This document shows, piece by piece, positions 46,271-58,200 of a stretch of 64,000 nucleotides of DNA. Each line of letters starts with the position of its first letter. Within the stretch, counting starts at the first letter, position 1. The DNA is from Aplysia californica (lineage: Eukaryota; Mollusca; Gastropoda; Aplysiida; Aplysiidae), in assembly GCF_000002075.1 (NCBI RefSeq), contig NW_004797931.1, forward strand, positions 162,334 to 226,333. Reading direction: 5' to 3'. The notes below the pieces were generated by a model. That model saw only the letters and a list, made by a program, of their open reading frames with translations, had not been told where the DNA came from and made no database searches. A program made the translations under genes and the position numbers.

Positions 46271-46708
46271 TGTGAGGCAGCGTGGTGGAATCAGGCTCTC
46301 GTCGAAATAATCAAAATGAAGAAACTTGCATTTTCCCGCAGGTTAGTGAATTTTTATCGAATTTTTATTTTTTCACTCAACACCTCTCATGCCCATTAAA
46401 GAACTCATTCCTGTGTGAATTTTTTCTGAAAAACGTTGATTAAAGGCACAAAAAATGTAAATTTTCAGTTACCAAGGACTATTAAGCTAAGGAAATAACT
46501 AATCTTTGGCTTCCATTTTTTCACTAATTTTACCTCTGAGAACAAGTGATCCCCACCTCCTTCTTTCGCAAATATCTCGACTTGTATTAAAAATTATTGG
46601 ATATTTTTTTCCTCCAAATAAAGACAAGTGAACAAGCTTTAAGATGATACGAATAACTCTACATGCCCAAAAATTGACTAGAGCCTGATTCCACCACGCT
46701 GCCTCACA
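46271..46708. mobile_element. 438-bp MITE with near-perfect 29-bp inverted ends
   Basis: TGTGAGGCAGCGTGGTGGAA plus TCAGGCTCT at left is mirrored exactly at right. The interior is AT-rich and non-coding. The flanks (AAAAAA before, AATACT after) do not give a clear target duplication, so the superfamily is open. Confidence 0.85.
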
Positions 46709-46801
46709 AATACTAACCTATATGACACAGAGTTGACTCGTCTTGAAATAAAAATGAACTTAAATAATAGCCTGTGATATTAATGTGTACATTGGTTAGG
46801 G

Positions 46802-46803
<2 letters not shown>

Positions 46804-46876
<73 letters not shown>
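46804..46876. repeat. (TATC)n microsatellite
   Basis: About 18 perfect tetranucleotide units. A short (GACA)n tract and a poly-G run follow at 47081-47110. Confidence 0.95.
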
Positions 46877-46877
<1 letters not shown>

Positions 46878-48484
46878 CCGGCTATAATATATTATACAAT
46901 GTTATAATAATAAATAACATATTATAAACCTTCGCTTTTGTTTGGTTTCCAATTGATTCCCAGATTGGGCGCCTTAACCCTTCAAATGCGATCATGAGAC
47001 CTGAGCTAGGCCTTGGCATATTCATGTGTTATACATTATAATGTCAAGAGGAATGTCCGCTGTAATTTATAATGTGACAGACAGACAGACAGACAGGCAG
47101 GGGGGGGGGGCTTAAACAATGTTTGGCCAGAAATTTTTAATGATGCAGTATGAAAAGCAGTAAGTGAAAAGAAGACACTACAACTTAGTAAGTACAACTA
47201 CAACTATATAGTGGTCAAAGTGGCGCAGCTTATCCTCAATATATCTTTTTAACTCGTGAACCGGTGTTACCGACCCCTACTTAGCGTAGCAGTTTGTCTC
47301 AACTTAATCATTATTTCTTTCACAATTGAGGCGAGGGGAAAAAAACCCACACCTTTTCTCCATAAAAAACCCAACAAAGTATATGAAATAATTTAATTAA
47401 AATCTCCGTCTCGCGGAAAATAGGAATGTTGATATCACCCCGCTTCTCATGCACTTTTTGCGTAGACCTATTAGCCTGACTTACTTCACTGCTCGTCAGT
47501 AGACGCTCGTTAGCATCTGCGTTTGTCGACGCGCGAATCGCGGCCGCGATTTTTTGTATTTTTTTATCCACGATTTTTTGGGCATTTTTCAGGAAAAAAA
47601 GCTACTTCATATACCTATTACTTATTAGACATGTATTTTGATAATTTTAAGGCATCCCTGTATAGGTTATTTTCTTGCAAAGAATATAAGTACATGACAT
47701 ACTAATTGCTGTGTGTCTTTTATTTTCCTATCTTTGATGTATTCTAAATTTATGGGTGAGTTAATTTTTTTTTTTTAATTCTTATGTTTTTCTATTTTTT
47801 TCCGTTTATATAGCGTAATGTAATTTAATTTGATGCTGTTCCTACCCTTTAAAAATATATATTGTGTTATGTTAGAGCGTGTCTACACCAAAACCAAATA
47901 CATGTACTCACACTGGCAGGCCCCTTGTGTGTGATTCCACAATTTACTTGTAATATCCTGTTGTTGTTTTTTTTAAATTACACATGTTTGGGGTTAAAAC
48001 GGCCAATCTTCGGATAGGTGAACACACCCTTATTTGTTAATTTTTGTGGTTGTATATGTGCTGTTCTAATTTTGGTTTCATTATGTTGTGAAACCTCTAT
48101 TTTTCACGTTTTTACACTCTGTGTGGCTACAAATGATATTCTGGATGCTTAAAACAGAGCACAAGACATTCTGCAGGTGCTTTAGATTAAGTTACCTATA
48201 TCAACATGTTGCTACTTACGTTGTCTCAGAGAGCTGAAAGCTTGAAAATTAATGGCAACTCTTATGGCAACTTTTGCCATTTTTGGGGGCAAGTTTTGGC
48301 AAGTTTTAGATTTTTAAAAAATGGCAACAAACGCAGATACTAGGCCAGAGGCACATTTTACTAAATTTTAGTGGCAAAACTTAAGGCCACACATCAATGC
48401 GATCTCCTAATAAATGACAGGGGAAGTTGTTCATAATTTCTGCTTCTACTTTATAATAAGTCTGAGTAGCAGCAATATGATGGT

Positions 48485-48780
48485 TATAGGGGGTGCCCAC
48501 ATAGGCGATCGGGTCGGGAAATTCAGTAAGAAGGAGACAAGGAGTAGCAGTAGATTAAAGCTGCAGAAAGAGTCAGGAGCCCAGAGGAGGGGGCAAAGGA
48601 GGTGAGGGGGTGGGGCCGAAAGAGGAGACAAAGCAGACGACAGAACATTGCTAGAGAGCAGGAAAGGAGGTGAAAGGAGACAATTTTAGAGAAGCAAATT
48701 TTTCGGTTCGTGCCCGGATTCGAACCCGGGACCTTTGAATGAGAGGCAAACACTTTAACCTCTAGGACACGAGAGCCCCC
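48485..48780 (-). repeat. tRNA-derived SINE, 5' half
   Basis: On the minus strand a well kept tRNA head starts at 48780: A-box GTCCTAGAGGTTAAAGTG, B-box GGGTTCGAATCCC near 48718. It is followed by the T/C-rich body that is also seen at 54790-55066. The 3' tail is absent. It is not a functional tRNA gene, since no acceptor stem pairs. Confidence 0.75.
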
Positions 48781-49039
48781 CAAATTGCCTGTGTATCGGC
48801 GATATTGACGAATTGCGCAAAATCAGTTTGATATCTTATTGCACAAGTCTATTTGCTTGCACAATTTAATTGACCGTGTGTGGCGACCGTCATTTAAATT
48901 GTGCAATGATTAATCATTTTCCTTCCAGGTTTCGTACCGTCATCATGAATGGGGTGTCTGATATAGAAGAAGACATTAAAGCATTTCAATTGGAGTTTAT
49001 CGAGGTTTACGAAAGTTTACTAGCCCCATAGAAAGTGAA

Positions 49040-49690
49040 ATGTGACGATTACTGCAACAGACAAAAGAACAATGCATGGTGTATTGATTGGAAAAAAAAA
49101 GTACCAAAACTATACAAGAGAAAATGTCAAAAAGAGATAGATCAATGCCTACAGAACAAATTATCAAAGAAATTAGACACTTGCCAAACGGGGATCTAGA
49201 CAGGAACAACCAAACACCCCAACTTCATACAACACTGCAAAACAAATCATCAAAAGCAACAACAAACAAGATTGGATGAACGGATGGGCCCTGGGAAAGC
49301 CAGGCAGAGCAGTTTTCAAACATATGACCACAACAAAAAGGAATGACAATATCAACCGCCTTCAGAGAAAGAAACAGACCACGATCTTCCGCCTACGAAC
49401 AGAACATATACAGTTCAACTTCCACCTGAACAGAATAAACCCGGAACTTCCCCCAATGTGTCCCTTGTGTGACTATGCATATGAGACTGTGGAGCATCAC
49501 TTGTTCCACTGCACAGCCCTAAATGACACCAGAGCTACCCTTCTCCCTCCGAGACCTAACACAGACAACACACTCTATGGAACATTACAGCAACTGCAGC
49601 AGACCTGCACTTATCACTAACTGCATGGCATTGGACAGAAGGGCGAAAGCCCAGCTGCTGCTGGATCGATAACAACAATAACAACAACAA
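49040..49690 (+). mobile_element. LINE 3' end with zinc-knuckle-like C-terminus
   Basis: The frame open from 49276 to 49620 contains IFRLRTEHIQFNFHLNRI, then CPLCDYAYETVEHHLFHC (C-x2-C-x8-H-x4-C) and ends near 49620. RLRTgH, followed by C--C---ETveHllf-C, is the post-reverse-transcriptase region of several non-LTR clades. Upstream to about 49040 similar but shifted coding text is present. It ends in an AAC repeat at 49670-49690. Confidence 0.82.
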
Positions 49691-49984
49691 CGCAAGGAAT
49701 TAGAGAAAGTGCATGACTCAGAAAAATCTGGTTGAGGGACGGGCCAGGTTTATGAACAAACTTTTGTGGTATTTCAATGCCCGTTTTCTGCAGCAAGAGC
49801 AACTGCCACAGCGATTGTGGGGTCGAAATCACCCATCCTGTCTCAGCGGGTATTGCGAGACCAAAATGAGCCTGGTTTGCACGATTAAATTGTCAATTAT
49901 ATTGAACTGTGCGTAGGCATCCTAAAAACTGTCAATTATATTGTGCAACCAGGATTGCATTTGCATCTCAACAATCCCCGATGA

Positions 49985-50256
49985 TTTGCACTGCTATTAA
50001 CATTCTTGAGTCTTTCAGGCACACCCCCAGCTGATCTTCTGGTAGGAAAGATCTACACCTAGCCATCTCGGAACAAGGGCGAAAAAATCTTGGAGGTCCC
50101 GTGTGCACGTTAAAGACACGTTGGTGGTCTAAAATCGGAGTCGGCCACCACCCGGGCAAAATTCAAAATTTCGTACCAACTGAAAATGTTGGGTGTGTCT
50201 CGTGCGCTCATATGCCCTTATGCCGTTGTGAACGCCGAAAAATACTTACCCCCCCC
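49985..50256 (+). repeat. SINE 3' half with shared tail
   Basis: Plus-oriented copy of the segment at 54552-54800: CTGATCTTCTGGTAGGAAAG, CAACTGAAAATGTTGGGTGT and a tail GCGCTCATATGCCCTTATGC with divergence at the end. The tRNA head is missing. Confidence 0.75.
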
Positions 50257-50316
50257 CCCCAAAAATGAAGATAATTCTTGAGTGCGTTGTTACGTGCACA
50301 TGAAATTGAGCAGTTT

Positions 50317-50735
50317 TGGTTCCGAGAAACAACGCGGACGCTGGCTTGGTCTTTAGATCTGCTCTAGGCTATAAAGCAAAAGTATACATATTTTTAAACA
50401 TTTCCCATGAATAATGTGGCCTAGGCCTGTTATAAAACAGAGATATAATTATGATTAAATTCATTTTCTTGACGTTTAAAAAAAAAATCCAGTACGTAGC
50501 CTATATATATAGGCCCACGACACAATAAGCTTGGTTCGTTGAGAAACAACGCGGACGTTACGTTGGCTTTGTCTTTAGATCTGCTCTAGGCTATAAAGCA
50601 AAAGTATACATATTTTTTAAACATTTCACATGAATAATGTGGCCTAGCCCTGTTATAAAACAGAGATATAATTATGATTAAATTCTTTTTCTTGACGTTA
50701 AAAAAAATACAAATTCCAGTATGTATATTCCAGGC
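50317..50735 (+). repeat. Tandem duplication, two units of about 210 bp
   Basis: Units at about 50317-50520 and 50530-50735 share GAGAAACAACGCGGACG, TTTAGATCTGCTCTAGGCTA, AAAGTATACATATTTTT and ACAGAGATATAATTATGATT. It lies 100-500 bp upstream of the LIN9 start codon and so may be in its promoter region. Confidence 0.85.
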
Positions 50736-50799
50736 CTTGGCTGGGCTATCTTTGGGAGTGAATGATGTTTTCGGCACAGGCCAGCGGCCAGGCTACTTT

Positions 50800-50809
50800 G
50801 TCACGTGAC
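50800..50809 (+). promoter_or_regulatory. Palindromic E-box upstream of LIN9
   Basis: GTCACGTGAC, a perfect 10-bp palindrome around CACGTG, stands 30 bp before the LIN9 ATG. USF/MYC-type bHLH proteins bind such sites. Its position fits a TATA-less proximal promoter or 5' UTR. Function is inferred from sequence only. Confidence 0.5.
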
Positions 50810-50838
50810 ATAATCTTTTGAAAAAGAGGCGCGTCAAA

Positions 50839-50863
50839 ATGGCGTCCGAGGAGTCTGTGGCAA
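50839..50863 (+). CDS. LIN9: LIN9 coding exon 1
   Basis: MASEESVA plus one base, then donor GTGAGT. The ATG context CAAAATGGCG resembles a YY1-type start element. The short acidic N-terminus corresponds to human MAELDQLPDES. Confidence 0.85.
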
Positions 50864-52619
50864 GTGAGTGACGATACGAACTTTAGAAATCGGTTTTGTT
50901 AGAAGTACAGAACTATCTGGCTATGTTGTTATAGATTTTTACGACCATTTGGCCTTTTTAGGAAGAGTTGGATTCATGTCCATCCCTTCTTCATATTTTT
51001 GCCTGTAATTTATATTGAATGTTACAAACGAGTGGAATATTGTCAGCAGTCGCCGATTTATTTCGTGTGTGGCAGTGTGGCTGAGTGTGGGTACCTCAGC
51101 CTCAGGCTCAGGCACTCACAACCCGTTAAAAAACACTCTTGACTTTGGTTACTGTAGATCCAAAATCTAGGTCTACGGCCCAAATGCTAGATCCAACTCA
51201 TTCTTGTAAAAAAATCTTTTCTGTCTCTTCTTTACTTTAGAAATGTTAGTAAAACTGTTTGTCTGCTGCCCTGTTGTTAGTTGATGATTAGAGGGTAGAT
51301 CTAGAATCTAGATCTAGATATAGATATAGATATAGATCTAGATCTAGATCTAGATCTAGAAATCTAGATCTAGAAATCTAGATCTAGAATCTAGATCTAA
51401 TTAGATCTAGGATTTTGGGATGAATTTATACTTTTTTGAGGACTTCTGTAACGAGCGACCACCCCAACAAACACAAATGAATAAAGAAGACATAAAAAAG
51501 AAGCTGCTGCTAGAATAGAGATTCTAGCACCTCTAGATCTAGATTCTAGATCTAAAAATCTAGATCTAGATTTTCTAGATCTAGCTCTCCTCTGTGATTG
51601 GCCCAAATATAGAGGCCTAGATGTCTAGATCTAGATCTAGATCTAGAATCGAGATTGAGATCAGACGATGTATTTCCGCTATCTATTTTTGTCGTCTTCG
51701 GGGCTTTTCTTGCCAGTTGCTTTGCCACGCTTGCGATGGGCTTCGTCACTGGATCTAGGTTTCATCGCCGACTGCTCGGCTGTGTGCACGTGTGTATGTG
51801 TTCATGTGTGTGCTAGATCTAGTGCTGGGCAGTACCGGCAAAACCCGGTGTCGCCACTTAGTGCCGAGTATTGCCGGTGCCAGTACGTACTGGTACTGGG
51901 AGTGGCATCAGGAGGTGACGTCACAGACTGCGTCTCGTGTCTCACACTCTCACCACGACCAGCGCCGCCCGCACCCCCTTCCCCACACACACACACCACA
52001 CACACACGTCAGAATTGGAAAGTAGGCAAATTGACGCAAAATACCTTTGAAGTTAACCGCTGCTGATGGCTGATTCATAATGTCATGCTCATTATAACTG
52101 TGCCTGATCTACAACAAGGAACTGCTGCTTTTTCTTTCCTAATTAATCCTTACTATTGTCATTTTCCTCTTCTTCTTTTTTTGTATGTTTTTCACACTCA
52201 CTCTTTTGACCCGTTATTTCCGGGGTGCCTTGATAGTCAAAGCAGACCTTGTGCTGTTGAAGCTAGAGAGGTGAGCAGAGTAAAAAGGATTCCCTGTAAA
52301 GACTTCTCTGTTGACACTCACCCCTTGGTGCTCATATGACCATGTGCAGTTGCGAGTGCCGTAAAACCTACTTTAAAACAAAAAAAAAGCCCACGCCCCT
52401 GACTAACTCTGCCCAGATTGGATTGTCCAACAGATTGGCATTGATGATCATGGAGGCCATGGGGAAAGGGATTACCCTCCTATTATATTAAACGAAGTGT
52501 ATACAGACCCGGTAAACGGGAACAAAGTCACGAAGTATACAGACCCGGTAGGGGAACTCTTTTGTGAGGTCGGAAAGTTTCAGCGCCCAGACCCGGTGGT
52601 AGTGTGTGTGTGTGTGTGT

Positions 52620-52704
<85 letters not shown>

Positions 52705-55201
52705 AGGGGAAAGTGCTAGCAAAATATGACATGCCCCAGGTAACATGAGGGAACGAGAAAAATATAGGTGGGGAGAAAGAAAGACAGAGACAAACAAAGA
52801 AAAAGAGAATGCGAGCGATACAGAGAGAGAGAGAGAGAGAGTAGAGAGAGAGACTGCTCGATTGAAATTATGACACTGTTCTTTTCTTCAAATTGTGATT
52901 CCTCCAAGTCCAAAAAACGGAGGAAAAACGATCGTTCATCGAAAAGACATCCGCAATCTTCATTTAGGTCTAGAGATCTAGATCTAGATCTAGATATCTA
53001 GATCTAGTGATCTAGGCTAACCTCGAAACTAGATCAATGATTTATGTCTGTCTATCTAGACCTAGGCCATAGATCTAGATCTAGAAGAACCTAGGTCTAG
53101 GTCTAACCTGAGCCAAGAGGGCGCTGAAACTTTCCGAATTCACAAAAGAGTTCCCCTACCGGGTCTGTATACTTCGTGACTTAGTTCCCGGTTACCGGGT
53201 CTGTATACACTCCCTATATTAAAAGGAGGCAATGTCAATGGTGCCCATTGGAGAATCTCGGTTTTGTTTGGTTCGATTTCTTTTTCCCTAAATAATTTCT
53301 CCTGACTCTTCTGCTCCTGTAGCTTGACTCTTGACCAGTTAATAACTCTGTAAGCTCAAATTCTTGACATAATTAGTATCATATACAAAAAGTGGTCTGA
53401 TGTTAATTGTTTTTCTTGCTCTGTGGACAATTGCAAGTAGTCTCATAAATCCTTAGATAAACAATATGAAATGAGAATTGGTGATTTTTCCTCTTTGTAG
53501 AACATTTTCTCGTGGGTGGTTGGTGGGTGCTCTGGTATTCTTCGGCACTTATGACCTTTTTGTGTTGCAAGTGCTGAAAAACTCTTATAATTATGATATA
53601 ACTAAACTAAAAGATAATTTTTCTTTACTTCCTCCTTGTGGGTGATTGGCTGATGCTCTGGTGTACTACATATCTCGCCTTCTTTTCTTTTTATGATTAG
53701 TTTCTTTTCCAACCTCTAGGTGATTTAGGATACTTAACTTTATCTGAAAGTTCAGAAAGAGTTATACACTTAAGCAGTATTATTTTTTTCTGTGTTGACA
53801 AATTGGAAAGTGTTTTTGCCCTTTCCCTGTATTGACATTGATTCTAACGAGGATGATGAATGATGCAAAATTACTAAGGTAACTAACTCTTTGTTGATTT
53901 GTTGAACTTTTTGCGCAGGTTCTGCTCAAGCATTGGTCAGTCTCAAAGAAGGTAAGGATTATTATTGTTTCCTGAAGTTTGAATATGGGTGGTGGGATGG
54001 GTAGTAAAGGGGGTATTAAAAAATAGTATTATATATATATCAGATGTAAGTGTTACAACTTTTATTTTTACAGTAATCGGAGGTGCAAAATGTAGAGTGG
54101 CCCTATTAACTATTAACCCTTCCAGCGCCAGCCATTTTTGTGCACTCCCTAACCCCAGTCCCAGCCAATACAGCAGTATTTCAGAAAAAGAGACATGCAT
54201 TCATGAAAATGATGTACCGGTAGTGTCTTTGCAATGAGGTTTAGATAATAACATGTAATCTTCAAAGGTAATTGAACAATTATTATGAAGATTAAAGTTT
54301 AAGAGGGTTGGCTTATTTCGAAAAATGCGAAAATTCGGTAGCCCCCGAAACTGAGAATATACGCTTTTGGGACGGTGAGAACCTGTACAAGCGCTGCTGA
54401 AAATATATGCGCATGGGGCTGGATGGGATAAAGGATTAATCTTGATCATTATTATCTTCGTTTCATTGTGTCTGATCATGGTTGAATGTTCTAATATAAA
54501 TTTTTATTGACCACGCTTCAGGGTTTCTGGGAAGATTTTTTTTGTTTTTTTGTTTTGTAAAGTGTTTTACGGCGCTCGCAACTGCATAAGGTCATATGAG
54601 CGCGTGGGACACACCTAATATTTTCAGTTGGTAGGAAATTTTGAATTTTGCTCGGGTGGCGGCCGAAGCCTACTCTTATCGATTTTAGACCACCGAGGGA
54701 TCTTTAACGTGCGCAACTTGCACACGGGCCCTCCGAGATTTTTCGCCCTTGTCCGAGAAGGCTAGGTGTAGATCTTTCCTACCAGAAGATCAGGGGTGTG
54801 GCAGAAAGACAGCAGTAAGGAGGAGCCAAGGAGTAACAGTAGAAAGGCTGCAGAAAGAGTCAGGAGCCCAGAGGAGGGAACAAAGGAGGTGAGGGGGTGG
54901 GGGGCAGAAAGTGGAAATGAAAGCAGACAACAGAACATTGCTAGAGAGCAGGAAAGGAGACAATTTTAGAGAAGAAAATTTTTTGGTCGCTACCCGGATT
55001 CGAACTCGGGACCTTTGAATGAGAGGCCAACACCTTAACCTCTAGGCCACGAGAGCCCCCTGAAGATTTTTATGGTGTTTGATAAGTATGTGAATTAAAA
55101 ACAAGTGGTATGTTGTCTACTTGTCCGCAAAGGTTTACAAGTCTTGTATCTTTACTCATGCACACGCATGCACACACACAAACGCACACACACACACAAA
55201 T

Positions 55202-55238
<37 letters not shown>

Positions 55239-58200
55239 ACATAAACACACACACAAGCACAAAAGAATACACACCTGCCTGCTCAGCTCCTTTCTTCAGT
55301 CTCTTTATTATACTGATATTTCTTCTCGTTTTCTTTCAGGGTTGGGTTCACCACAGAGAATTGGGCATTACGTAAGTAGTAATGTAATTTTCTTGTTAGC
55401 ACCCTTAATCTTTCTATGAGCTGGAGTCTTTGACATAACTCTTGAAATCTCGTAAATTTCAGATTATTGAAATGCTTGTTGTGCTTTCCTGTTTATTCTG
55501 AAAATTATGAACAGCTGTAGAGTAATGGTTAAGCTTTTCACTGGACACATAAGTTTGAATCTGGTACGGGAAGTATTTAATTGTGTCTTCTTTTTTATGC
55601 AGGGACCATTGCTCTGATGTAATGTGGGAAGTATTTATTCATTGTAAAGTGTCTCCCCCTTTATGCAATGCAGCTGATGTGTGTTTCTAGTTTTGATCCT
55701 GTACCAAAGTATATCCTGTTTGTGTATATTCTGAACTGCATGTGTACAAATAAGAATAAGGTTTTTAAAAAAGGATTTCAAAGTTACAATTCCTGCCTTC
55801 CACCATTTATATTTTGTAAAGACTTGAATCTATTGTGTTTTGCCTTACAGCCAAGCAGAATCAGGAAAAAGAATGCTAGGTTTTTCAATGATGATGAAGA
55901 AACTGATTACCAAGTGTCAAGGACTCCCAAAAGAAGAGCTGTTCAGCCTCCAGCAGTAAGTGGTTCAGATAGTGTTGTGCACATCTTGCCTTGAAGATAA
56001 ACATTTGGGTAATGCACAGATTCAAATAATATTCTGTAGTACTCGGAGACTTTTCCATTGCTAAAACATTAACACTTAAGTTTATTTAGGCCAACATAAG
56101 GTGTGTCTCGGCTCAGTTCAAGGACAATTCCTGTTGTAAGCAAGGCACTGATTCTGTGCCCTGTGGAGTTGTCTTGAGGTGTATGAAGTCAGTGTTGTGC
56201 TGAGGGCATCTTTTGTTGCTATCCAATTCATAACTCGTATGTAGGGCTGGATGTATAGAGCACTCAAATGTAAAAAAAATTGATGCTTTACTGATGGGAT
56301 GGCCTGATTGGAGGATGCTATTGATAGGTCCTACCCTTCTTTTCTTTCCTACTTTTGTCTCTTTTTATCTGTCTACTCATCCTTTCTCTAAATGATGGTT
56401 ATTTTGACAATGTGCTTCTCTTTACTCAAAGAAACAAGTAAATGTCAACAAAACCATTGTTCATTCTCTGTCAGCCTGCCCCAGTTAGACCAGCCCCAGT
56501 GTCTGCAGGGTTGGACAAAAGAGCTGCTCAAGCCACAGGGATGCGACTGAGGAATCTGCTCAAGTTGCCTAAAGCTCACAAATGGGTGTGCTATGAATGG
56601 TTCTACTCCAACATTGATGCGTGAGTGAAATGTGTCGTAAACTTTCAGATATTTATCCTTTGTTGTTCTTGTTTGTCCTGGCTTCACCTGTTTTCTATGT
56701 GAGGGTTTCTTAGTCTAGTAGTTAGGTGTCGAAATACCTTGGTTTGGTTTTCAACTAATGGAGAAAATTTTGCGTTGTTATTCTTTTTATAGTTCTTTAT
56801 TTCACTTAGCTGGAAACTGGTGTGCTTGGCCTTTGTCAGTTTGTTAGTGTTTGAGCGCTTAACCAGCTGCTTGTACTGCATTCTTCGCGGGAAGCTGAGA
56901 ATGTTTCTGATTGTTCTGTGGTCTACTGGGGTAATAATATAGTGCAAAGCGCACAGAGCTTGCTTTCGAGTGGGGACATGTGCTATACAACTGCTATTTA
57001 TTATTATTTTTGGTAGAGACAGACTGAGACAAAAGAACTGATTTGAAAAACTTCCCCTGCAAGCCTTCAATCTGAAAGGATTAATGATTATATACTACAG
57101 CTTATGTTGTTTGTGAGGAGTGTATCAATAGGTAGGACTTTTTGAACAGTGTTTCAGTCTTATTTTTTTAATCCACAGGGCTTATAATTTTATTATAGAA
57201 TGGTGTTGTGAGCTTTGTTAGTTCTTCTTTTCTAATTGACTGTGAGTCTGAATTGTTTAAGAGAGCGCAAGATTTGTTAACAGCCCCGTTCTCATATGTA
57301 TTGTGAGTAGTATTGAGAATTGTTGAAGTCTGATTTGGATAAGTGGATAGTTGGAATGTGCCCTTGGTAGATTGTGCTTTTTTCATTTCCTTCTGAATTG
57401 AATGACTATTATTGATTCGATGTCCTTCTCTTTACTCAAACCAACCAAAGCACCTTAAAGACTGGATAAGATATTTGAAGAAGGAAAAGCTTCTGTAGCT
57501 GGGAATGGGCTTATTTACCCACAGGAAAGAATAAAGAGGTAGTCCAGTAGGTTCACTGCTCTTGCTATGACTGGTTCTTATTTGTGTCCACAGCCCACTG
57601 TTCCTTGGAGAAAATGATTTTTGCATTTGTCTAAGAGAATCATTCCCCCAGCTCAAGTGTAAAAAGCTTAGGCGAGTGGAGTGGAACAAGATACGCAGAC
57701 TTATGGGAAAACCAAGAAGGTGGGTACATGTGTAGTTCTGTAAAAGTATAAATGTGCAGAAGTTAAATGTTGATTAGGAAGAAAAGTGCCTTTGCATAAC
57801 TGTTCTATATTAGGCAAATCTGCGTGTTCTGAATTCTAACCCTTTGAACCCTCTGTACCGAAATTTGTTATGAACGCAACACGGCAGATACCCTGGAGTA
57901 CAGAAATATCGGCATGACACACACGCACCTAAATTGATGTGTGTTTACAGAAAAAGAAAAATATGAAACAGCATCATCAATATACACCAGCATATTGATA
58001 TTACAAAAAAACCCAATGAGATAAATAGATAAGATCAACACTTAAATGAGCTGTAGAAAAGTATCAAAGGGTTAATGTTGGTGTATGGTTTTTTAAAAGA
58101 AAATATTGTGTTGATTAGTGGGCAAATTAGGTTCAACTTTTTATGCCTGTGTTATTTATTTTTCAGATGTTCTCCAGCGTTTTTAGCAGAAGAGAGAGCA

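Larger units (their letters stand above)
45028..48336. mobile_element. 3.3-kb element with about 830-bp inverted arms
   Basis: The left arm 45028-45868 and right arm 47505-48336 are inverted and diverged. Mirrored landmarks are TTTGCGTTTGTTGCCATTTT (outer), the GCATCCAGAATAT block, AAATTAGAACAGC, TTTTAACCCTAAAC, AATTATGGAATCACACAC, and the innermost AATCGCGGCCGCGATTCGCG. The interior carries the 30-bp palindromic unit, the MITE at 46271-46708 and a TATC microsatellite. No transposase was recognised. The two arms may instead be two inverted copies of one repeat, because a solo arm occurs at 37380. Confidence 0.7.

Noticed and set aside
48700-48780. tRNA gene
   Set aside because: A- and B-box-like sequences are present, but the arms do not pair as an acceptor stem and a SINE body follows. 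The same holds at 55000-55063, 2740-2817 and 24045-24105.
48944-49028. Short frame MNGVSDIEEDIKAF after a good acceptor at 48929, as second exon of the 38380 candidate
   Set aside because: In the phase given by the 38380 exon the sequence stops after about ten codons; the other frame has no partner.
52497-52913. Long open frames with Val/Cys and Arg/Glu runs
   Set aside because: They translate the (GT)n and (GA)n microsatellites within a MITE.
55070-55419. His/Thr- and Val/Cys-rich open frames
   Set aside because: They cross a (CA)n microsatellite in a LIN9 intron; only 55340-55371 there is a real exon, in a different context.
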